Made by a program: the position numbers and the translations under genes | The notes under the pieces: model-generated | Seen by the model: the letters and a program-made list of their open reading frames with translations, nothing else | What the model was told of the DNA's origin: nothing | Databases searched by the model: none | NCBI GenBank assembly: GCA_025141015.1 | Contig: CP081098.1 | Coordinates: 4,098,501 to 4,162,500 of the forward strand | Direction of reading: 5' to 3' | Length of the DNA: 64,000 bases | Origin: Rhodobacteraceae bacterium M382 | GTDB lineage: Bacteria; Pseudomonadota; Alphaproteobacteria; Rhodobacterales; Rhodobacteraceae | Part shown: one piece after another, positions 25,253 to 32,654 of the stretch | Position numbering within the stretch: the stretch's first letter is position 1 | Layout of the letters: each line of letters opens with the position of its first letter

Positions 25253-25373
25253 GCTTAAAGGCTCCGGCCCTTTGGGTTTTGCGTTACATGACAAAATACT
25301 CACAAATAATGTGGAAAAAAGTCGAGAATTTGCATAACTTATTGCAACAAACGCAACAACTGACCGAATTCCC

Positions 25374-26264
25374 ATGCGACGCAAAATCCCACCTATCACC
25401 GCGTTGCTGTGTTTCGAAACAGCAGCCCGCACGGAAAGCTTTACCCAGGCAGCCCAGATGTTGAACCTGTCGCAAAGCGCGCTGGGGCGACAAATCCAGT
25501 CGCTTGAGGCGCAGGTGGGCCAAACCCTGTTTCATAGGGTGCGCCAGCGGGTCAGCCTGACAGATGCCGGTCAAATGCTGCTGGGCGAATTGTCGCCTCA
25601 GCTCGAAGCTTTGGAAGCCACGTTCTATCGACTGCGCACGCGGGACAACCCGGACGGCGCATTGAACATCGGCACCTACCCGACTCTGGGCAGCCGCTGG
25701 TTGATGCCGCGCCTTGCCGGTTTGGCGCAAACCCAACCGCGACTGACCGTCAACACGATCACTTATCTGAACAACGCCGGAGTGGATGCAGGCGTTGTCG
25801 ATCTTGCCATCGTGCAGGGCGATCCGCCCTGGCCAGGGTTCCGGGTGGATTTCCTGATGTCAGAAAGCCTGATTGCGGTGGCCGCCCCCAGCCTGCTGTC
25901 AGCCCCGGCAAAAGACCCCTTTGATCTCTTGCATTTCCCGGCACTGTTGCACCGCACGCGCCCGTTAAGCTGGGATATCTGGTTCAGGGACCAGGGAACC
26001 GAATTGCCTGCTCCGCCGACCGGCCCCCTGTTCAGCCAGTTCGAGATGTTGATCGACGCGGCCTGTTACGGGCATGGTGTCGCAATCCTGCCGGAAATCC
26101 TGGTCCGGCGAGAGTTGGACACCGGACAGCTCCATCGTGTTCACCCCCATGTCAGCCACCCCGCTAGCGCGTATTACCTATTGACCCCACAGGCCAAGGT
26201 CGGGATCAACCGGATCGAAAAGACCCGGAGCTGGCTGCTGGCGCAGGGATCCGAAACGTCATGA
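25374..26264 (+). CDS. LysR-family transcriptional regulator
   Basis: 296 residues. Winged helix at the N-terminus (PITALLCFETAARTESFTQAAQMLNLSQSALGRQIQSLE) followed by the two-lobed effector domain (GALNIGTYPTLGSRWLMPRL). The pattern is closest to GcvA-type LysR proteins. It is divergent from the oxygenase-threonine aldolase pair with about 120 bases between, so it probably activates that operon in response to an amino acid. Its 3' end overlaps the end of ubiX by six bases on the opposite strand. Confidence 0.92.
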   Translation: MRRKIPPITALLCFETAARTESFTQAAQMLNLSQSALGRQIQSLEAQVGQTLFHRVRQRVSLTDAGQMLLGELSPQLEALEATFYRLRTRDNPDGALNIGTYPTLGSRWLMPRLAGLAQTQPRLTVNTITYLNNAGVDAGVVDLAIVQGDPPWPGFRVDFLMSESLIAVAAPSLLSAPAKDPFDLLHFPALLHRTRPLSWDIWFRDQGTELPAPPTGPLFSQFEMLIDAACYGHGVAILPEILVRRELDTGQLHRVHPHVSHPASAYYLLTPQAKVGINRIEKTRSWLLAQGSETS

Positions 26265-26825
26265 GCCCCAGCTGCGCGCCAAAGGCGGGGCCAGCCCCAA
26301 CAGGTCGATGGCACGCGCTGCGATCTGGTCCGTTATCTCCTGCACCGATAGCGGACCCAGATAATAGGCCGGGACCGGCGGCAGAATGATAGACCCCAGT
26401 TCGGTTGCCGACGTCATGTTGCGCAGATGTGCCAGGGTCAGCGGTGCCTCGCGTGTCAACAGGATCAGGCGACGCCGCTCCTTCAGTTGCACCCCGGCGG
26501 CGCGTGTCAAAAGGTTATCGTCCAACCCATTCGCAATGGCGGCCAGACTGCGCATTGAACACGGGGCCACGATCATCCCGGCGACCGGAACTGAACCCGA
26601 GGCGATCGACGCCCCTACATCGCCCGCAGGATGCAGCCGGGCGACGCAGTCTCGCAATTTTTCAAAACTTCCGTCCCCACATTCCAGAGCAATTGTGCGC
26701 CTGCCAGCCGGGCTGATCACCAGCTCAGTTTCTACATCCAGCCCCGCCAGTTGTCGGGCAACAGAGAGACCCAGCGCCGCCCCCGACGCACCAGAAATGC
26801 CCAGAACAACCCGTATTGCTGTCAT
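26259..26825 (-). CDS. ubiX: Flavin prenyltransferase UbiX
   Basis: 188 residues. GISGASGAALGLSVARQL is the FMN-binding N-terminus; APCSMRSLAAIANGLDDNLLTRAAGVQLKERRRLILLTREAPL is the signature region of the family. It makes prenylated FMN, the cofactor for UbiD-type decarboxylases. Its start overlaps the ubiD stop by four bases (ATGA), matching the functional pair. Within this locus it serves ubiquinone synthesis. Confidence 0.95.
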   Translation of the reverse strand: MTAIRVVLGISGASGAALGLSVARQLAGLDVETELVISPAGRRTIALECGDGSFEKLRDCVARLHPAGDVGASIASGSVPVAGMIVAPCSMRSLAAIANGLDDNLLTRAAGVQLKERRRLILLTREAPLTLAHLRNMTSATELGSIILPPVPAYYLGPLSVQEITDQIAARAIDLLGLAPPLARSWGS

Positions 26826-28330
26826 GATCCGATCCCCGGCAAAACGCGTGCCACCAAATCGGCGGCAAAATTCGCATCGCCATCGCCAGTTTTCATTACC
26901 CTGCCCCAGACCCGGTTGGTTTCACTGCCGATCTTGGTCGTGGCATCAATGCCCATCTTGCCGGCCAACCCCGGCTGCGGAGACGCAAAATCGAGGTAAT
27001 CCATAGGGGTGCGCTCCAACAGGGTGACATCCTGTCCTGGATCCATCCGCGTGGCCAACGCCCAGGCCACGTCCTCCCAATCGGTCGGGTCGATATCTGC
27101 ATCCACCACGATGATCATCTTGGTATAGCTGAACTGTGGCAACATTCCCCACAACGCCATCATCACCCGTTGCGCCTGACCGGGATATCGTTTGTCGATA
27201 CTGACAATCGCCATGCGATAGGAACAAGCAGCAGGCGGCAACCACAGTTTGCGGACCTCTGGGATCTGCGCCTGTATGGTGGGCAATGCCAACGTGTTGA
27301 ACACTTCGCCAATGATCGCGGGTTCATCTGGCGGGCGCCCCGTATAGGTGGACAGGTATAACGCGTCCTTGCGGTGCGTGATTGCCGTCACCTGCATAAC
27401 CGGGAAAGGTTCGGCCGGATTGTAATAACCGGTATGATCGCCAAAGGGGCCTTCGGGGGCGGTTTCCGTAGGGGAAACCCAGCCCTCCAAAACGATCTCG
27501 GCCTCTGCCGGGACCAGCAACGGAACCGTCTTGGCCGGGACCAGGCGGGGCCGACACCCGCTGAACGCACCACTGAAGGACAGTTCCGACACGGTTTCCG
27601 GTAATGGCAACGCCGCTGACAGCAGGGTCGCCGGATCAGCCCCCAAAACGATGGCCACCGGGGTCGGTTCATTCGCCCGGGTCCAACTGTGATGGTGTTT
27701 GGCACCACCACGATGCGGCAACCAACGCATGATGATCCGGTTCTCGTCCCAAACCTGCGCCCGGTAGACACCAGCATTATAAGTCCCCACATCTTGCGCC
27801 TGGGTCCCATGCGGGCGTGTGATCACAACAGGCCAGGTGATCAACGGCCCTGCGTCACCAGGCCAATGAGTCTGGACCGGGAGTGCGCTCAGGTCGACCT
27901 GATCACCGTCATGCACCACCTGTTGCACCGGTGCGCTGGAAACGATCTTGGGCCGGGTGGTTAATGCCGCCTTGAGCATCGGCCAGCGCGACAGCGCATC
28001 CCGCACGCCTTCGGGGGGAGAGGGTGATCGCAGGTCTGCCAGAAAGGCCCCAAGATCCTCCAGCCTGTCAAATGTCACCCCCAACCCGGCGGCCACCCGT
28101 TCCTTGGTTCCAAACAGGTTGGCAATCACCGGAACGTCGGCGCGCGCGCCACCGTCCAGCACCGGGTGCGCGAATTCCAGAACAGGGCCCGATTTTTCCA
28201 ATACCGCCCGATGCACCGCTGTCATCTGATGACGCACCGAAACAGGTTCATCAATCATGCAGAATTGCCCACTCTCGCGACACCAGTCGAGATAGCTGCG
28301 CAGGCTGGGAAAAGCAGGATAGTCGCGCAT
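26822..28330 (-). CDS. ubiD: UbiD-family 3-octaprenyl-4-hydroxybenzoate decarboxylase
   Basis: About 502 residues. The N-terminus MRDYPAFPSLRSYLDW and NLFGTKERVAAGLG, then GPLITWPVVITRPHG, GTYNAGVYRAQVWDENRIIMRW, HRGGAKHH and EGPFGDHTGYYNP, are classical UbiD motifs, including the Glu/Arg pocket around prenyl-FMN. It removes the carboxyl group of the polyprenyl-hydroxybenzoate intermediate. Start ATG 28330 has GGAG eight bases before it; three extra N-terminal residues from a GTG are possible. It is divergent from ubiT, sharing a gap that holds an FNR-like site. Confidence 0.95.
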   Translation of the reverse strand: MRDYPAFPSLRSYLDWCRESGQFCMIDEPVSVRHQMTAVHRAVLEKSGPVLEFAHPVLDGGARADVPVIANLFGTKERVAAGLGVTFDRLEDLGAFLADLRSPSPPEGVRDALSRWPMLKAALTTRPKIVSSAPVQQVVHDGDQVDLSALPVQTHWPGDAGPLITWPVVITRPHGTQAQDVGTYNAGVYRAQVWDENRIIMRWLPHRGGAKHHHSWTRANEPTPVAIVLGADPATLLSAALPLPETVSELSFSGAFSGCRPRLVPAKTVPLLVPAEAEIVLEGWVSPTETAPEGPFGDHTGYYNPAEPFPVMQVTAITHRKDALYLSTYTGRPPDEPAIIGEVFNTLALPTIQAQIPEVRKLWLPPAACSYRMAIVSIDKRYPGQAQRVMMALWGMLPQFSYTKMIIVVDADIDPTDWEDVAWALATRMDPGQDVTLLERTPMDYLDFASPQPGLAGKMGIDATTKIGSETNRVWGRVMKTGDGDANFAADLVARVLPGIGS

Positions 28331-28381
28331 AGAGACCACTCCAAAAGTTTTCCAGCGCCTATCAGCAATTTCCGCCAGCCT

Positions 28382-28399
28382 AATTGACGATCGTCAATT
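28382..28399. promoter_or_regulatory. Perfect FNR/Dnr-type palindrome
   Basis: AATTGACGATCGTCAATT is an exact 18-bp palindrome with core TTGAC-N4-GTCAA, the form bound by FnrL/Dnr/NnrR-type CRP-FNR regulators. It lies 52 bases before ubiD and 70 before ubiT, so a single site could serve both directions. That fits genes for O2-independent ubiquinone synthesis and nitric-oxide response. Confidence 0.75.
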
Positions 28400-28468
28400 C
28401 CGGACGGTGCGGACCTGCTTAAGACCAATGATGGAACGCGCAGCTCCCGCGACCCGAAAGGATTCGTA

Positions 28469-29011
28469 TTGCCAGACCCCGCCATGCCGATTCCGGTCTT
28501 TCCGCAATTGCCCAGCCGGGTGTTGCGATTGCTGCCGCTTGCCCCGCTGTCGCTGTCTCTGACCGCCTATGCCAAATCTGTGGCCAAACATCACCCCGGT
28601 CTGTTTCGCCGTCTGGGAGAGCACGCCAACGCGCGGTTTTTGCTGGACCCAACGGATCTGCCCTTTGCCATCTTGCTGGAACCACGACAGGGCAGCCCCA
28701 AGGTCACCGTAACCCGGAAATCCGGGGGAGAGGATGCAAAGATCGCCGGGCCAATGGCGGCCCTGCTGGGGTTGGTCCACGGGGCCTATGATGGGGACGC
28801 TTTGTTCTTTTCACGGGACCTCGTGGTCCAGGGCGATACCGCTGCCGCGTTGGCGCTGCGCAATGCGGTCGACGATGCAGAATTGGACATGACCCAGGAG
28901 CTGTCCAATCTGCCCCGCCCCCTTGCCCAGCCTTTGAAACAATTGGCGGCCTTTGCTGAACGACGCACCGGCGTTTGCCTGTCCCGCCCCGAGGAGAGTC
29001 TGGCATGGTGA
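28469..29011 (+). CDS. ubiT: UbiT, SCP2-domain accessory protein for O2-independent ubiquinone synthesis
   Basis: 180 residues with an SCP2 sterol-carrier-like domain (ANARFLLDPTDLPFAILLEP, LFFSRDLVVQGDTAAALALRNAVDDAE). UbiT binds the lipid ubiquinone precursors during anaerobic synthesis. The TTG start at 28469 has AAAGGA seven bases upstream; the ATG at 28484 has none at a good distance. It overlaps the ubiU start by seven bases. The UbiT name rests mostly on the gene order ubiT-ubiU-ubiV plus the domain. Confidence 0.88.
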   Translation: MPDPAMPIPVFPQLPSRVLRLLPLAPLSLSLTAYAKSVAKHHPGLFRRLGEHANARFLLDPTDLPFAILLEPRQGSPKVTVTRKSGGEDAKIAGPMAALLGLVHGAYDGDALFFSRDLVVQGDTAAALALRNAVDDAELDMTQELSNLPRPLAQPLKQLAAFAERRTGVCLSRPEESLAW

Positions 29012-29988
29012 TGGAAATCGTCTGTCCGGCGGGAACCCCAGCCGCCCTGCGCGCCGCGGTCAAGGCAGGCGCACACACAATCTATTGCGGCTTTGCGGAT
29101 GAAACCAATGCACGCAACTTTCCAGGACTGAATTTTGATCACGCCGAGATGCGCGAAGGGGTGGCCTTTGCCCATGGGCACGGGGCCAAGGTGTTGGTGG
29201 CGATCAACACCTACCCCCGCGCAGGTGCCGAACAGATCTGGCACGCCGCCGTCGCCGATGCCGAATCCTGCGATGCAGATGCCGTGATCCTGGCCGATGT
29301 GGGCCTGTTGGATCACGCTGCGCGCAATCATCCGAACCTGCGACGGCATCTGTCGGTTCAGGCAGCAGCGGCCAATGCTGACATCATAAACTTTTACGCG
29401 GACACATTCGGCGTCAAACGGGTGGTCCTGCCCCGCGTTTTGTCAGTGCAGGAAATCAAGGCCATCAATGCCGAAACCAAAGTCGAAACCGAAGTCTTTG
29501 TCTTTGGTGGGCTGTGCGTGATGGCCGAGGGGCGTTGTTCTTTGTCCTCCTATGCCACCGGGTTGTCCCCAAACATGAATGGCGTGTGTTCCCCTGCCAG
29601 CCACGTGGAATACCACGAAAAGGCCGGCGTGCTGGACGCCGAGCTGGGCGGATACACCATCCACCGTGTCGGCAAAGACGAACCCGCGCCCTACCCGACA
29701 CTGTGCAAGGGCTGTTTCAGTGCAGGCGAAAAGACCGGTCACCTGTTCGAAGACCCGGTCAGCCTGAACGCCGAACATCTGATCCCTCAACTGCAAAAGG
29801 CAGGGGTTACAGCGTTGAAAATCGAAGGCCGACAAAGGTCACGGTCCTATGTGGCGCAGGTTGTGCGCAATTTCCGTCAGGCTGTGGATGCGCTGGACGC
29901 GGGCCTGCCCCTGCCAGAAGGCATGTTGGCACGCCTGTCAGAAGGCCAGGCCACCACGGCCGGTGCTTATAAAAAGACTTGGAGATAG
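29005..29988 (+). CDS. ubiU: UbiU, U32-family iron-sulfur protein of O2-independent ubiquinone hydroxylation
   Basis: 327 residues of the peptidase-U32 family: MEIVCPAGTPAALRAAVKAGAH, then GGLCVMAEGRCSLSSY and GVCSPASHVEY, then LCKGCFSAGEK. Cys171, Cys178, Cys195 and Cys234 have the same spacing as the four [4Fe-4S] ligands known for E. coli UbiU. With UbiV it hydroxylates the quinone ring without oxygen, using prephenate as oxygen donor in the studied system. ATG 29005 has GAGGAG eight bases before it. Confidence 0.95.
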   Translation: MVMEIVCPAGTPAALRAAVKAGAHTIYCGFADETNARNFPGLNFDHAEMREGVAFAHGHGAKVLVAINTYPRAGAEQIWHAAVADAESCDADAVILADVGLLDHAARNHPNLRRHLSVQAAAANADIINFYADTFGVKRVVLPRVLSVQEIKAINAETKVETEVFVFGGLCVMAEGRCSLSSYATGLSPNMNGVCSPASHVEYHEKAGVLDAELGGYTIHRVGKDEPAPYPTLCKGCFSAGEKTGHLFEDPVSLNAEHLIPQLQKAGVTALKIEGRQRSRSYVAQVVRNFRQAVDALDAGLPLPEGMLARLSEGQATTAGAYKKTWR

Positions 29989-29992
29989 CGGC

Positions 29993-30889
29993 ATGGAATT
30001 GACTGTCGGACCCATTCAATACTTTTGGAAGGCGGACCATTGGTCTGAATTCTATCAGGGCCTTGCCGGGGCTCCGGTTGACCGCGTCGTCCTGGGCGAA
30101 TTGGTCTGCTCCAAGCGGCTACCCTATTTTCAAGACCGGATCGAAAACGCGATCACCATCCTGTTTGAGGCGGGCAAGAAGGTATCTCTGACCAGCTTGG
30201 CCCTGATCACCCTGAAACGTGAACGCAAATTGATGGCCGATCTGGTCGACATGGGCATCGAAATCGAAGTCAATGACCTGACCGCTCTGGCCTATATACC
30301 GCAGGGGATCGATTTTGCCGTCGGCCCATTGGTCAATGTCTACAACGAAGGCACCCTCGCCTGGCTGGCATCGCGTGGCGCAACTCAGATCTGTCTACCG
30401 CCCGAACTTCCCCTGGGTTCGGTTCAGGCGTTGTGTGATGCGGCCCAGAAACTGGGTGTGACGGTTGAGATTTGGGGACATGGCCGATTGCCGCTGGCCA
30501 TATCCGGCCGTTGCTATCACGCCCGCCTGCATGGGCGGACCAAGGACAACTGCCAATTCGCCTGCGAAGATGACCCAGACGGACTGGACGTCAAGACGCT
30601 GGATCACAAACCATTTCTGACCATGAACGGGGTGCAGACCTTGTCCGACACCTACGCCTGTACCGCCCACCAGATCGAGACGCTGAAGCAAGCCGGGGTC
30701 AGTGCTTTGCGCCTGTCACCACAGTCCAAAGGGTTCGCCGACCTGTGCCGGCTCTATCGGCAACGGGTCGATGGTCAGATCGAGGCCGATGCCCTGATTG
30801 CCTCGGTTCGCTCTGTCGATCCAGGCATTCGATTGAGCGATGGGTTTTTGACGGGTGCCACCGGTGTGGAATTCTCTGGATCCAGTTAA
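29993..30889 (+). CDS. ubiV: UbiV, partner of UbiU
   Basis: 298 residues, U32 family. MELTVGPIQYFW opens the protein; Cys39 (LGELVCSKR), Cys174 (SGRCYHARLHG), Cys187 and Cys191 (DNCQFACE) have the spacing of the iron-sulfur ligands of E. coli UbiV. It forms a heterodimer with UbiU for anaerobic ring hydroxylation. It starts four bases after the ubiU stop and is followed after six bases by an NnrS gene, so it is part of one transcript with respiratory-stress genes. Confidence 0.95.
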   Translation: MELTVGPIQYFWKADHWSEFYQGLAGAPVDRVVLGELVCSKRLPYFQDRIENAITILFEAGKKVSLTSLALITLKRERKLMADLVDMGIEIEVNDLTALAYIPQGIDFAVGPLVNVYNEGTLAWLASRGATQICLPPELPLGSVQALCDAAQKLGVTVEIWGHGRLPLAISGRCYHARLHGRTKDNCQFACEDDPDGLDVKTLDHKPFLTMNGVQTLSDTYACTAHQIETLKQAGVSALRLSPQSKGFADLCRLYRQRVDGQIEADALIASVRSVDPGIRLSDGFLTGATGVEFSGSS

Positions 30890-30895
30890 ACGGTT

Positions 30896-32119
30896 ATGAC
30901 ACGCGATCCTGCCCAAATCGGTCCATTCAAACACTTTTGGGCTGCGCCGCACCGCCCCTTGTTTCTCGCCGGGATTATTTGGGCCCTGATCGCCATCATC
31001 TGGTGGCCCTTGCTGCAAGCCCCCGTCGGGTTGGCGACACCATCGCTGTGGCACGCCCACGAGATGCTCATCGGGTTTGGCGGGGCCGCGGTCGCCGGAT
31101 ACCTGTTGACCGCGCTGCCCAATTGGACCGGCACAGAACCGTTGCAAGGTCGCCCCTTGCAGGCCCTTTTGATCCTCTGGGTGTTGGGGCGCCTGTCCAC
31201 GACACTTGCAATCCCACCCGTGCTCCAAGTCGTGGTGAACTCGGCTTTCTTCCTCTATCTTGCAATGCTCATCGGCCTGCCAATTCTGGCCGCCCGAAGC
31301 TTTCACAAGCTGGGTTTTGTGGCAGCAATACTGGTTTTTGGTCTGGGGGATGCAATATTTCTAAGCAGAATGGCCACAGCGGATCTGTGGGAAGGGAAGA
31401 TCGCCGCACAGGCAGGGGCAATTGCCTTTGCGTTGCTGATCACGACCATTGCCAGCCGCGCCATTCCGGGCTTTACTCGGAACGCATTGCGGAAACGGGG
31501 CAACAGTCTTTCTGACGATGACTTGACCTCACGCTGTTGGCGGCCGGCACAGGTCTCGTTGGCCGCATCGCTGTCGTTCCAGATTTTTGAGTTGCCCAAC
31601 TGCGCCGGGGCTCTGTTGGGCCTGTCTGCTCTCCTGATGCTGGGCGGGATTCATCAATGGCGAACCCGCGAAACCCTTCACGACCCCTTGCTTCTCATGC
31701 TGCATGTGAACTTTTTCTGGGTTCCGCTGGGGTGCGCGATTGTGGGCTTTGCCCTGTTGGATCTAACCCCATACCCCATCGCCGATGGCCTGCATGTTCT
31801 GACCGTTGGTGCAATGTCCGGTTTGATCATGGCCATCTCGGCCCGTGCCGCTGCAACACTGCGCGACGATCGGCTGAGCGTTGGTCGCTGGTTCTTGATT
31901 GCTTTTGCGTCGCTGTGGGCCACGCTTGTTGTCCGGCTCCTGGCCCCGCTTGCTCCAGATCAATACATGGCGTTCATTGCTCTGTCAGGATTGCTCTGGT
32001 GTCTCAGCTGGGCAGTGTTCATTTTTGGATTTCGCGCGGCCCTGACCGGACCACCGCGGCGTCCGGTTCTGAGTGGGCGCAAAACAAATCCGGCCCAAAT
32101 TCTGCGCCCGAAAGTTTGA
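30896..32119 (+). CDS. nnrS: NnrS-family membrane protein
   Basis: 407 residues, about 12 transmembrane helices, with the family openings HFWAAPHRPLFLAGIIWAL and WHAHEMLIGFGGAAVAGYLLTALPNWTG; the WHAHEM and later HVLTVGAMSG histidines are the likely metal ligands. NnrS is a haem- and copper-containing membrane protein that protects cells from nitric-oxide stress in denitrifiers and relatives. Position right after ubiV, downstream of the FNR-type site, fits expression under low oxygen. Confidence 0.92.
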   Translation: MTRDPAQIGPFKHFWAAPHRPLFLAGIIWALIAIIWWPLLQAPVGLATPSLWHAHEMLIGFGGAAVAGYLLTALPNWTGTEPLQGRPLQALLILWVLGRLSTTLAIPPVLQVVVNSAFFLYLAMLIGLPILAARSFHKLGFVAAILVFGLGDAIFLSRMATADLWEGKIAAQAGAIAFALLITTIASRAIPGFTRNALRKRGNSLSDDDLTSRCWRPAQVSLAASLSFQIFELPNCAGALLGLSALLMLGGIHQWRTRETLHDPLLLMLHVNFFWVPLGCAIVGFALLDLTPYPIADGLHVLTVGAMSGLIMAISARAAATLRDDRLSVGRWFLIAFASLWATLVVRLLAPLAPDQYMAFIALSGLLWCLSWAVFIFGFRAALTGPPRRPVLSGRKTNPAQILRPKV

Positions 32120-32131
32120 AAGGAGATCCTC

Positions 32132-32629
32132 ATGAAACTCGCATGTGTCAGCGCCGAAGGTCGCGGAGAAACCGACCGCATTCTGGCCCAAACGGCTGCG
32201 TTGCTCGAACGGGACGGGATCCGCACCTCTGGGATCGTCAAGGTTCTGGACCACGAAAGCGCCTTTGCCAACGGCTGTGACATGGTGGTGCGGGTCCTGC
32301 CGGACGGCCCTCAGATCAAGATCACCCAGTCCCTCGGAGAAGGGTCTGACGCCTGTCGGTTGGACCCTGGTGCAATTGCCCAGGCGGTTTCCACTGTCGA
32401 GAACGCCGAACTGGACGAAGCCAGCGTTTTCATTCTGAACAAATTCGGCCCTGAAGAGGCGGCAGGACGTGGATTCTGTGCAGTCATCGGCAAGGCCTTG
32501 GAACGCGGCATCCCTGTTCTGGTCGGCGTCGGTGCCAGCCGGGCGAATTTTGACAGTTTTGCCAGCGGACTGGCCACCGATCTACCGGCCGACCCGAATG
32601 CAATCCGCGCCTGGTGTCGCGGGGATTGA
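32132..32629 (+). CDS. DUF2478 protein
   Basis: 165 residues: LACVSAEGRGETDRILAQTAALLERDG at the start and SVFILNKFGPEEAAGRGF in the middle fit DUF2478, a family often near molybdate and nitrate-respiration genes. Its biochemical role is not established. It begins 12 bases after nnrS with AAAGGAG before the ATG, so it is the last gene of the ubiT-ubiU-ubiV-nnrS run. The gene on the other strand converges on it. Confidence 0.8.
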   Translation: MKLACVSAEGRGETDRILAQTAALLERDGIRTSGIVKVLDHESAFANGCDMVVRVLPDGPQIKITQSLGEGSDACRLDPGAIAQAVSTVENAELDEASVFILNKFGPEEAAGRGFCAVIGKALERGIPVLVGVGASRANFDSFASGLATDLPADPNAIRAWCRGD

Positions 32630-32654
32630 CCGGAACAGGTCCACCCGGTTTCCA

